A stretch of DNA of 64,000 nucleotides. It comes from Bacteroidota bacterium. GTDB lineage: Bacteria > Bacteroidota > Bacteroidia > Chitinophagales > Chitinophagaceae. The stretch is from NCBI GenBank assembly GCA_018267965.1, contig JAFDXK010000001.1, positions 372,001 to 436,000 on the forward strand, written 5' to 3'. The position numbers and the translations under genes are program-made. A model generated the notes under the pieces. It saw only the letters and a program-made list of their open reading frames with translations. It did no database searches and was not told the origin of the DNA. Shown one piece after another: positions 53,154 through 61,925 of this stretch (position 1 is the first letter of the stretch; each line of letters begins with the position of its first letter).

Positions 53154-55343
53154 TTATTTCATTGCAACTGTAGTTGCTTTCACTTCCTGTTTTACAGGAG
53201 CTTTAGCAGCTTCAGTTGATTTACCGTGCATGTTAGCCAATGTTGGTGCAATAACCAATGCAACGATAGACATCAATTTGATAAGGATGTTCATTGAAGG
53301 GCCTGATGTATCTTTAAACGGATCACCTACTGTATCACCTGTTACAGATGCTTTGTGCGGTTCTGATTTTTTATAGTACATCTCACCATTGATTTCAACA
53401 CCTTTCTCGAAAGATTTTTTAGCGTTATCCCAAGCACCACCTGCGTTGTTCTGGAACATACCCATCAATACACCGCTAACAGTAGCACCTGCTAACATAC
53501 CACCTAATGCTTCAGGTCCTACAAGGAAACCAACGGTCAGAGGAGCTATTAATGCAATTGCACCAGGCAACACCATTTTCTTAATAGAAGCTTGGGTAGA
53601 GATAGCCACACATTTATCGTATTCAGGTTTGCCTTTACCTTCCATGATACCCGGTATTTCGCGGAACTGGCGACGAACTTCTTCTACCATTGCCATCGCA
53701 GCTTCACCTACCGCGCGGATAGCTAAAGAAGAGAAGATGAAAGGAATCATACCACCTACGAATAACATCGCAAGAACTTTGGCTTGATATATGTCTATAT
53801 GTTGATTATCTGGCATTGCAACACCTACATAAGCAGCGAAAAGAGCCAATGCAGTAAGAGCAGCAGAAGCGATAGCGAAACCTTTACCTGTTGCAGCAGT
53901 AGTATTACCTACAGCATCCAGCACGTCTGTTTTTTCACGAACTTCTTTAGGCAATTCACTCATCTCAGCAATACCACCTGCGTTATCAGCTATCGGGCCG
54001 AAAGCGTCGATTGCCAATTGCATAGCTGTTGTAGCCATCATACCCGCAGCTGCGATAGCCACACCGTATAAACCTGCCATTGCATAAGAACCCCAGATAC
54101 CACCTGCTAAAACAAGGATAGGTAAGAATGTACTTTCCATACCCATAGCCAAACCACCGATAACGTTTGTAGCATGGCCTGTACCTGATTGACGAATGAT
54201 ATTTAATACAGGGCGTTTACCCATTGCAGTATAATACTCTGTTATCATGCTCATCAGTGTACCTACTACAAGGCCTACCATGATAGCACCAAATACTTGT
54301 GTATTACTAAACTCATGTCCGCGAAGCGTCATGCTTGCAGGCAGAATGTTCATTACAAGGAAGTAACAAACAACTGCAGTCAATACCATAGAACCATAGT
54401 TACCCATGTTCAATGCTTTTTGTACAGCGTTTGTGCTGATGCCTGCGCTGTCAGATATACGTACCATCCATGTACCGATGATAGAAAGGATGATACCGCT
54501 ACCTGCTATCAGCATTGGTAACAATATTGGTCCTAATCCACCGAAGTTATCTACAGATGCAGTCTCACGTCCTAATACCATTGTAGCCAAAACAGTAGCA
54601 ACATAAGAACCGAACAAGTCAGCACCCATACCTGCTACGTCACCTACGTTATCACCTACGTTATCTGCAATAGTTGCAGGGTTACGAGGATCATCTTCAG
54701 GGATACCAGCTTCTACTTTACCTACCAGGTCAGCACCTACGTCAGCGGCTTTGGTATAGATACCACCACCAACGCGTGCAAATAATGCGATACTTTCAGC
54801 ACCCAGAGAGAAACCTGTCAGTACTTCGATAGCACGTTCCATTTCTTCGCTGTTCACTGCAGCTTCAGGAGCGAACACCATTTTGAAAATGATGAATAAG
54901 CTACCCAAACCAAGTACAGCCAAACCAGCAACGCCAAGACCCATTACAGAGCCACCGCCGAAAGAAACGGCCAGTGCTTTGCTAAGGCTGGTACGTGCAG
55001 CGTTTGCAGTACGCACGTTTGCTTTAGTAGCAATGCGCATACCTATGAAACCTGCCAGTGCGCTGAATACTGCACCGATAACAAATGCCAATGCGATTAC
55101 AGGGCTCGATTTAGGATTGCTGTAACCCATGAAGCCCAGCAGCAAACCTGCTATGATTACGAAGTAAGTAAGGATTTTGTACTCTGCTTTCAAAAATGCC
55201 ATAGCACCTTCTGCTATGTATTTCGAAATTTCTTTCATGCGGTCACTGCCTGCGTCCTGTTTGCTCACCCAAGAGCCTTTTACCATCGTATACAACAAGG
55301 CAAGTACGCCACACGCCGGTACGAGATAGAAAAGTGAATTCAT
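53154..55343 (-). CDS. hppA: Membrane-bound ion-pumping pyrophosphatase, K+-dependent type
   Basis: 729 residues, about 16 helices. Catalytic loop [20 protein letters not shown] followed by [22 protein letters not shown], holding the pyrophosphate- and Mg-binding Asp residues (here split for length: [20 protein letters not shown]), and the C-terminal [29 protein letters not shown] has Ala where potassium-independent enzymes have Lys, so potassium dependence is predicted. Whether it pumps sodium or protons cannot be read here. It uses pyrophosphate from biosynthesis to energise the inner membrane. Confidence 0.92.
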   Translation of the reverse strand: MNSLFYLVPACGVLALLYTMVKGSWVSKQDAGSDRMKEISKYIAEGAMAFLKAEYKILTYFVIIAGLLLGFMGYSNPKSSPVIALAFVIGAVFSALAGFIGMRIATKANVRTANAARTSLSKALAVSFGGGSVMGLGVAGLAVLGLGSLFIIFKMVFAPEAAVNSEEMERAIEVLTGFSLGAESIALFARVGGGIYTKAADVGADLVGKVEAGIPEDDPRNPATIADNVGDNVGDVAGMGADLFGSYVATVLATMVLGRETASVDNFGGLGPILLPMLIAGSGIILSIIGTWMVRISDSAGISTNAVQKALNMGNYGSMVLTAVVCYFLVMNILPASMTLRGHEFSNTQVFGAIMVGLVVGTLMSMITEYYTAMGKRPVLNIIRQSGTGHATNVIGGLAMGMESTFLPILVLAGGIWGSYAMAGLYGVAIAAAGMMATTAMQLAIDAFGPIADNAGGIAEMSELPKEVREKTDVLDAVGNTTAATGKGFAIASAALTALALFAAYVGVAMPDNQHIDIYQAKVLAMLFVGGMIPFIFSSLAIRAVGEAAMAMVEEVRRQFREIPGIMEGKGKPEYDKCVAISTQASIKKMVLPGAIALIAPLTVGFLVGPEALGGMLAGATVSGVLMGMFQNNAGGAWDNAKKSFEKGVEINGEMYYKKSEPHKASVTGDTVGDPFKDTSGPSMNILIKLMSIVALVIAPTLANMHGKSTEAAKAPVKQEVKATTVAMK

Positions 55344-55376
55344 ATTAAAACTTATGTGTTATAAATAAAAGTGGTG

Positions 55377-55384
55377 CAAATATA
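55377..55384 (-). promoter_or_regulatory. -7 box for the pyrophosphatase gene
   Basis: TATATTTG on the minus strand, 34 bases before the start; a T-rich stretch about 20 bases upstream may serve as the -33 box. Confidence 0.5.
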
Positions 55385-55503
55385 GCAGTTTGACGCCTAA
55401 AAACATAAGATAGCATTTGCAATTGTGGGATAATGGTGGAATAGTTTTTGTACGTATCATATTACAGGAAACCCTTAACACTTATTTGGGTAATTTTATA
55501 TCT

Positions 55504-56073
55504 GTGGCTGTAGGAGACTATAAAAAATTGGCAGATGAAGAGCTTGTTTACCGTTATGTGCATCGTAACGAACAGGCTGCTTTCACCTGTCTCTTTGAGC
55601 GTTATGGCCACTTGGTATATGGTGTTTGTTTAAAATATCTGAAAGATGCCGAAGCTGCCAAAGATGCCATGCAGCAAATATTTATAAAATTGCTGGATGA
55701 CCTCAAACGGTTCCAAATCGAAACTTTTAAACCCTGGCTCTATCAGGTAGCCAAAAACTACTGCTTTATGCAATTGCGTAAAACAGTGCCTGTGGTGGAT
55801 AATAAAATTGACCTTACCGATAATGTGGAATTTGACGATGACTGGCATCATAAGATGGAGAAGGAAGAATTACTTGATAAATTAGAGACTGCGATAGAAG
55901 AACTGAATGAGGAGCAGCGACGGTGTATAAAACTATTTTACCTCGATAAACTGGCTTATGCCGAGATAGCTGCAAAAACGGGTTACTCGATGATGCAAGT
56001 GAAGAGTGCCATACAAAATGGTAAACGGAATTTGAAACTAAAACTGGAAACATCCCGAAATGTGAACACATGA
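55504..56073 (+). CDS. ECF-type RNA polymerase sigma factor
   Basis: 189 residues from the GTG at 55504; the frame is open further upstream to 55417 without an ATG, and family alignment in memory (MxVGDYxKLSDEEL) favours this start. Region 2: AFTCLFERYGHLVYGVCLKY and DAMQQIFIKLLDDL. Region 4: LNEEQRRCIKLFYLDKLAYAE then IAAKTGYSMMQVKSAIQNG. Its stop overlaps the ATG of the anti-sigma gene (ATGA), the standard coupled pair. Confidence 0.87.
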   Translation: MAVGDYKKLADEELVYRYVHRNEQAAFTCLFERYGHLVYGVCLKYLKDAEAAKDAMQQIFIKLLDDLKRFQIETFKPWLYQVAKNYCFMQLRKTVPVVDNKIDLTDNVEFDDDWHHKMEKEELLDKLETAIEELNEEQRRCIKLFYLDKLAYAEIAAKTGYSMMQVKSAIQNGKRNLKLKLETSRNVNT

Positions 56074-57374
56074 GCAACGAGGGGCTGAAACATATTTTTG
56101 ATAGTACCACCTGCCTTAGCAAAAGGCAGATGAAAGACTATGTGTCTGGCGTAATGACCAATGAGGAGGCTCATGCGGTAGAGTTGCACCTGAACAGCTG
56201 CCCTTTATGTAATGATGCCATTGAAGGTTTGTTTGAACAACAGGAAGGCGCACTAACAGAGGTAACTGCACTTAATACAGATTTTCTTAAAGACCATTTT
56301 GGCAACATCAACCCGCAGGTACATCTCAATTCTATAACAGCTACGCATCATGCAAGGCAAATAGACCTGCGAAAGAAAAAAGAAAAAGTGCATCATATAT
56401 GGCGTACTATTTCTATTGCAGCAGGTTTGTTATTGCTGGTAGGCGTGATATGGATGTATCGTTTTACTCACCAGCCCGATGTGCAACCACAAATAGCTGC
56501 TGTTACATCTGCAGAGCAACCAATGCAAGAACAGTTATATAAGAACACTGTACCCGGCGACTCACAACAGACTGAAACATTGTCTAATACTCCTGCCATT
56601 AAACCTGCTGAGAAAGGGGTAGTGGCAATGGTTGAAGAGAAAAATCAGAAAGTTCCTGCAGCAGCACCTGCTATGCCTGTAGCAATGGATGCTAAACAAC
56701 AATCGGCCGATGCTGCGAAATCTTCTGTTGCAAACGAAGATGTTGCAACCGCTACAGGAGTAAATGACAGAAGATTCGGTAATAGTTATACCCCTGCTAC
56801 TGAACCTGAAACCAACGGAGAAAAAGCTTTGAATAATGTAACAGTTAAGTCGTACAAAAAACCGTTGATTTCGGACCGCGAAGTAAGAACAGCCGAAGAA
56901 ATAGAAAAAATGCCTACGCGCAACACTAATGCTGTAGTGAGCACTACTGCCGGTGTTTATCAAAAAACAGATAATGCAAGCGTAAACTTAGGTGGTGCAC
57001 GTAGTGAGGGTACTGCTTATTATGTAGATGGGATAAAAGTACAAGGTAGCAGAGGAACGAATTTGAATCAGCCTGATGGGGGGATAGAAGTTCAAACGTC
57101 AGGCTTGTCTAAGAAATATCGTGATGTTATGAGAGAGCTTGATGCGGATGAACTCTATGCTAATAAAAATTATAAAGCAGCACTCGATAAATATACCGCC
57201 GTTATGCGTGGCGATGCCAATAAACGCCACAGGCACGAAGCCGCGATAGGTGCGGCTAAATGTTATATAGCATTAGGCAATAAAGCCAAAGCCAAAGAAA
57301 TCTTGCAAAGTATTGTAAATGCAGGCGGTGCATATAAACACGAAGCCAAAAAAATGTTGAAAGAATTAGAGTAA
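56070..57374 (+). CDS. Anti-sigma factor with TonB-receptor plug-like segment and TPRs
   Basis: 434 residues. N-terminal zinc-finger anti-sigma domain with the HxxxCxxC motif (LHLNSCPLC, about residue 40). One membrane helix near 106-124 (TISIAAGLLLLVGVIWMY). A Pro/Ala/Gln-rich periplasmic stretch follows to about 265. Then about 265-330 matches the plug of Bacteroidota TonB receptors: VTVKSYKKPLISDREVRTAEE, MPTRNTNAVVSTTAGVYQ, VNLGGARSEGTAYYVDGIKV (each 20 or fewer residues of a continuous match). The end (350-434) is TPR-like: ELYANKNYKAALDKYTAVM, AAIGAAKCYIALGNKAKAKE. The architecture is unusual and the whole is one uninterrupted frame. Confidence 0.82.
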   Translation: MSNEGLKHIFDSTTCLSKRQMKDYVSGVMTNEEAHAVELHLNSCPLCNDAIEGLFEQQEGALTEVTALNTDFLKDHFGNINPQVHLNSITATHHARQIDLRKKKEKVHHIWRTISIAAGLLLLVGVIWMYRFTHQPDVQPQIAAVTSAEQPMQEQLYKNTVPGDSQQTETLSNTPAIKPAEKGVVAMVEEKNQKVPAAAPAMPVAMDAKQQSADAAKSSVANEDVATATGVNDRRFGNSYTPATEPETNGEKALNNVTVKSYKKPLISDREVRTAEEIEKMPTRNTNAVVSTTAGVYQKTDNASVNLGGARSEGTAYYVDGIKVQGSRGTNLNQPDGGIEVQTSGLSKKYRDVMRELDADELYANKNYKAALDKYTAVMRGDANKRHRHEAAIGAAKCYIALGNKAKAKEILQSIVNAGGAYKHEAKKMLKELE

Positions 57375-57387
57375 CCGACTGCCCCCA

Positions 57388-57920
57388 ATGATCGTCATCT
57401 TAATTTTACTGCTTGGTGTTCTGTTAGTTTTTTCAATCCCTTTTTTTATAGGGTATACTATTTATAAGTGGCTTAACAAAAAAGGGTATAGAAAAACTGG
57501 TATAACAATTTTGCCGCTATCGCACTGTATATGCTGTTCAGTATATATACAGCTATATATCCTTTAGATAGTTTTTACAAGGAAGAGTTTGAGTATGGGT
57601 TTAAAACACCTTTTCCCAAATCAGGAAATATTATAGCTAAAAGTGCATCATATCCTGATATTCATGGAGATTATACTTCTGCTTTTGTAGCACAACTAAA
57701 TTCTGCTGATTACAAAAAACTGCGTATGAAGTTCGCAGGTGATAAAGGATATTCCAGTAATGACTCATTACGTGTTCTGTCTGATTCTTATAGCGACGTC
57801 TCGGGAAATGTAAAAGATAGCCAATTGCTTATTTCCTATTATACCGCTGATGCGCATGGTAACAGATTTTCAATTTCTTTTTATAGCAACAACATGATAC
57901 TTGTACACAGAGTAGGTTGA
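57388..57920 (+). pseudogene. Two-helix membrane protein gene broken by a one-base deletion
   Basis: The first part (57388-about 57510) reads MIVILILLLGVLLVFSIP, a membrane helix, then YKWLNKKGYRKTGITI. The second part in another frame reads AAIALYMLFSIYTAIYP, a second helix, then DSFYKEEFEYGF and SASYPDIHGDYTSAFV. Adding one T to the TTTT run at 57509-57512 joins them into one frame of 177 residues. The soluble domain resembles hypothetical proteins I recall from Bacteroidota. The break may be a real frameshift, a homopolymer sequencing error, or slippage during expression. Confidence 0.7.
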
Positions 57921-58004
57921 TAGTAGACACTAAAAAACTACTAAAACTAGTAGGTTAAGACATTTTGTTTTTTCGTACCTTTTCGGCAATATTTCAAAAC
58001 AAAA

Positions 58005-58688
58005 ATGATCCTCCTTACTGAACGCACTCAGGCATTACAAGAATGCCCTGCATTGGCCAGGTATATGCACGACTGGCAGCAGGCAGAATATGAAGAACTG
58101 CAAGAAGAACTATCTGCCGAAGATTTAGAAGATTTTAAACAAAAGACAGACGATGTTAATGTCACTTCGTATCAAAATCAACTTATTGGTCAGTTGGTAT
58201 ACAAAGTTGATGCCGACAATATCTACGATTATATACAGCAATTACCCGAAGCATTTTTCCGTTTTTCTGAGCTGATGAAATGGAAAGAGCTTTCTTTTCT
58301 CTTGCTATATAAAGTGGCATGGCAAAAACAGCAGAACGACTATCCACCTGTGAAGATGGAATTGCAGCATCTACGTTCTATTGGTGTTGATGATAATTAT
58401 AAAGACGCCATTAAGGCAACCGGCACTGAGTTGATACGTTTATTGCGTAGCGTGTTTTGGCTGGGGCGTTGCAACGCATCATTGCCATATATTCATTTTG
58501 CGGCAACGGGTAGTAACACAGCTATATATATGTGCAAATTCGGTTTCCTGCATTTTTATTGTTACGACGAAAAAGAAAAACAGAAAATAGAGGTGGCAGC
58601 ATCAGAATCGGGGTTACAGTTGTTTGCCGAACAGACCTCAGATTTCCTGGAGGGTGGTATTATTATGGGTCGTGAAACCCTGCCATGA
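58005..58688 (+). CDS. Cytoplasmic protein of unknown function
   Basis: 227 residues, no signal peptide. An acidic helical N-terminal third (QAEYEELQEELSAEDLEDF), a helical middle (FFRFSELMKWKELSFLLLYKV), and a final alpha/beta part with YIHFAATGSNTAIYMCKFGF and QLFAEQTSDFLEGG. Not recognised. It lies between the broken gene and a terminator and has no obvious partner. Confidence 0.65.
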   Translation: MILLTERTQALQECPALARYMHDWQQAEYEELQEELSAEDLEDFKQKTDDVNVTSYQNQLIGQLVYKVDADNIYDYIQQLPEAFFRFSELMKWKELSFLLLYKVAWQKQQNDYPPVKMELQHLRSIGVDDNYKDAIKATGTELIRLLRSVFWLGRCNASLPYIHFAATGSNTAIYMCKFGFLHFYCYDEKEKQKIEVAASESGLQLFAEQTSDFLEGGIIMGRETLP

Positions 58689-58703
58689 TATATAAAAGAA
58701 AAA

Positions 58704-58723
58704 ACCGCTTCGAAAAAAGCGGT
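58704..58723. terminator. Hairpin after the unknown gene
   Basis: ACCGCTT (58704-58710) and AAGCGGT (58717-58723), A-rich before and AT-rich after. The following 250 bases to the convergent T9SS gene hold nothing recognisable. Confidence 0.5.
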
Positions 58724-58969
58724 AAATCCAATAGGTTTTTACAGAAGTGGTGTAAGTGATAATACAGGGGCTGTTTCGTCATTCAACTCTACGCCTCATA
58801 ATCACAACTCAAAGTTAAGGTTATGCATCATAATAAATGTAAATCTTATGTAAAATATTATTTACATAATATAATGTAGCTACAATTATCACTGTTTGTA
58901 GCAGGATAGTCTTTCATTTCGTTTTGAAATCAAGCGTCTGAAAAGTGGTTTACCTTTTAATAGTTGAAG

Positions 58970-61705
58970 CTATTTAATAATTATCCTTTTTCTACTTGAT
59001 ATACCGTCATTTGCTGTTATATCTAAAACATAACTTCCGGAAGTTACACCTGTGATACTAACAGGTAAACTAACATTGCTGAATACCTGATGAGATTGCC
59101 ATACTGTTTTGCCGGTTACATCTATCAATTGAAGGGTAACTGTTTTGTTTTTGAAATAATCGTTATTATCTGTTACAATAAAATTACCGCTGCTTGGGTT
59201 TGGGTATAGTGTAATGGTATTATATGCATATGGTATGCCGTTAGGTACTTTAAGATTCTCTTCGTATTTAGGTGATGCCCACATACCTCTGCCCCAGGTA
59301 GCTGCAACTATTTCGCCGGTCTTATAATTTATGCCTAAATCAAAGACATTAACAATAGGGTGGTTATTGCTGAATTTTTCCCACTGTGTCATTGTCGCAG
59401 TTCTGTAATATACTCCGGTGTAGTTACCGATATACAAAGTGCCGTTTGAAGTATCTTGTGTAATACAATACACCGGCAGGTCAGGTAAGTTTTCATTCAT
59501 TGTTTTCCATACACCATCGTTATACATCGCAACCTTTGTCTTGTTTGTCCCAAATCCCGGGAATGTTATCCAGCATTGTTTTTTGTTTTTATGGTCTACG
59601 ACAATATCTGACATTAATGGTTCGGAATACGGGTGTGCGATTGTAGTCCACGATGCTCCGCTGTCATAGGTGATGTTAATATTATTCCCTGTTTCTTCAG
59701 TGGCATAAATAGTACCGGCTGCGGCATTGGTTAATGCAAGACGCTTTATCAACTTATTGAAACCGGGTGAAATAGGAGACCAGGTTACACCTTGGTCAGG
59801 AGAAGCAAAAACTGTTTTATATGCTGTATATAATTTGTTATGATTATTTGGGTCTAATAAAAACGGGGTTATCCAATTACCCGATGTAGTATTAGGTATA
59901 TTACCGACCAAATCATTAAAGGTAGAGAATGAAAGTCCTTTACTTAAGTCCCATTTAAACAGATGTCCACCCATAACGTAGGTAGCATAAATTATGTTGG
60001 GGTTTGTTGGGTCTATTTGACAATCGGCTCCGTCACCCGGGCCTACCGGGGTGGTAAGTTGTGTGCTTCTGTATATTAAGCTGGTGCCGTTATCTTGCGC
60101 GCCACCCAACACAAAAGAAGCATTGTCACTCACCGCATTTCTGTAATACTGTGTGATATTTATTCCGTTAGATATGCTAGTCCATGCAGTCGTTCCAATA
60201 GGGGTAGGCCCGAAATAATAAATGCCGCCATCATTACAATCAAAAAGGACTGAGGGATAAAGCGGGTGAAAGCCCAGAAAATGATGATCTGCATGTACCA
60301 ATGGAACGCCTAACATATCTGCTGATCCAATCGTTTTAATATGCCAGGAATAACCACTGTCAATCGATTCCCAGGTATTCACGCCTCCTATGATAATATG
60401 TTTAACGTTGTTTGGGTCGATAGCTATGCATAGATCATATGCACCTTGTCCTTGCCCTTGAGTAGAATGACACGAAATTCCTTGTACATCTGATGCAAGA
60501 AGATTGTTACTACAGCCCGATGTTGTGTATATACCACCGAATACTTTAGTAAAACTTCCCCCGGCATTGTTAGAGCTATATATGCCTTCGAGTGAATTGT
60601 AGTCATCTGCAACTATCACCTTTAATAAGTTAGGATCGGATTCTGTTACAGCTATTGCAGCTCTGATTGCGTTTGGTATATTTTTTTGAATAGCCCAACT
60701 AAAGCCACCATTTGTAGAGCGCATGATCAACATGCAACTATTGCCTATGCTACTGTCTATTGCTTGTACAGACGCGTACATAATATTGGTGTCATTGGTA
60801 TTGTAAACCAATTGCCAAATGTTATAAATAGAATAACGTGTTAAAAAGTACGGGGTTACAGTTATCCAATTCTTACCGCCATCAAACGATTTTGCTATTG
60901 CAGTTGTGCCGGCTACAGTTATGGAATTTGTATCAATTGGATTTATCAATAGTGAATTTAATCGAGTATCCTCAGAGATACCTAAAACTATACTTGTTGT
61001 GTCCCAGGTAATACCCCCATTGTATGATTTCAGTAAACCTATACTGGTGTATGGAACATCTCCTAATCTGGCATGTCCATAATTGTATTGTGGGGTAAAA
61101 TGTATAGATGGAACTTCTTTATCGCCGGTACATATGTATATCGTGTTAGGATTTAAAGGATTAAAATCTATATCAGATATTGCACATGTCATTAAATTCT
61201 CACAAAGCGGTTTCCACGTTGTAGCGAAATCATGTGTTATCCAGGCACCACCACCTGCGGTTCCTATTGCAAATGTTTCAGGGTCTGAAGGATGAAATGC
61301 CATGGTATTTACACGTCCAATTCCGGCTGCCTGGTAATTAAGCCATAGGCCTGAATTTTCAAAAGGCCCGATTGGCTTCCAGTTAGATTGGTCTACAGCA
61401 GTAGTTTTCGCCCAGGTATTCCATGTTTTAGCTTCATATTCTTTCCATATTCGATAGGCGTCTATTTTAGGTACTATATAACCTTGTTGGTCTGTATGCT
61501 GCTCCCAATACCACGCCCATCGGTCAAACTGATATTCTTCACCCTCTTCAATTTCATTTGTATTTTTTGTAGTAGGATGGTCCATCTCTTCCTGTTCATG
61601 TTCTCGAACAATATCATCAAACTTAACTCTGGTAGTAGAACTAGATTGGGCACTTGATACTGTGCATAATGCTATGCTAATGATAAGCAGAAAGAAGCGT
61701 TGCAT
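58970..61705 (-). CDS. Secreted sortilin/BNR-repeat protein with T9SS sorting domain
   Basis: 911 residues. Signal peptide (FFLLIISIALCTVSSA). A ten-bladed-propeller-like body shows repeated Asp-box-type turns: KSYNGGITWDTTSI, KSFDGGKNWITVT, RSTNGGFSWAIQ, SSNNAGGSFTKV, ASPDQGVTWSPI, YDSGASWTTI. These are features of VPS10/sortilin and BNR sialidase-like propellers. FHPSDPETFAIGTAGGGAW also fits this class. Type A sorting domain at the end (ITLYPNPSSGNFIVTD to RIIIK). Surface or secreted; no sialidase active-site set was identified. Confidence 0.85.
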   Translation of the reverse strand: MQRFFLLIISIALCTVSSAQSSSTTRVKFDDIVREHEQEEMDHPTTKNTNEIEEGEEYQFDRWAWYWEQHTDQQGYIVPKIDAYRIWKEYEAKTWNTWAKTTAVDQSNWKPIGPFENSGLWLNYQAAGIGRVNTMAFHPSDPETFAIGTAGGGAWITHDFATTWKPLCENLMTCAISDIDFNPLNPNTIYICTGDKEVPSIHFTPQYNYGHARLGDVPYTSIGLLKSYNGGITWDTTSIVLGISEDTRLNSLLINPIDTNSITVAGTTAIAKSFDGGKNWITVTPYFLTRYSIYNIWQLVYNTNDTNIMYASVQAIDSSIGNSCMLIMRSTNGGFSWAIQKNIPNAIRAAIAVTESDPNLLKVIVADDYNSLEGIYSSNNAGGSFTKVFGGIYTTSGCSNNLLASDVQGISCHSTQGQGQGAYDLCIAIDPNNVKHIIIGGVNTWESIDSGYSWHIKTIGSADMLGVPLVHADHHFLGFHPLYPSVLFDCNDGGIYYFGPTPIGTTAWTSISNGINITQYYRNAVSDNASFVLGGAQDNGTSLIYRSTQLTTPVGPGDGADCQIDPTNPNIIYATYVMGGHLFKWDLSKGLSFSTFNDLVGNIPNTTSGNWITPFLLDPNNHNKLYTAYKTVFASPDQGVTWSPISPGFNKLIKRLALTNAAAGTIYATEETGNNINITYDSGASWTTIAHPYSEPLMSDIVVDHKNKKQCWITFPGFGTNKTKVAMYNDGVWKTMNENLPDLPVYCITQDTSNGTLYIGNYTGVYYRTATMTQWEKFSNNHPIVNVFDLGINYKTGEIVAATWGRGMWASPKYEENLKVPNGIPYAYNTITLYPNPSSGNFIVTDNNDYFKNKTVTLQLIDVTGKTVWQSHQVFSNVSLPVSITGVTSGSYVLDITANDGISSRKRIIIK

Positions 61706-61925
61706 AAGAGTAAATTTTATAATTAGAATAAAAATTTATCTAATGTAATGGGAGCTCCGAAAAAGCAATAGTGACATGTAGTAAACGGTTGGCTTTAGTA
61801 GTGAAATACGAGTTTGATGTAGGGAAAGGTTATGTCCTAACATTAGTTGCTATTAACAGATTAAAACAAGTGAGATAAATTCTCAAACGAGATATTCGTA
61901 CTTTCATGCCGCATATTGTTGAATT

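Noticed and set aside
53389-55125. Several plus-strand open frames opposite the pyrophosphatase gene
   Set aside because: Composition is Pro/Ala/Ser-rich antisense of a biased, highly expressed gene; no domains are present and the minus-strand gene is certain.
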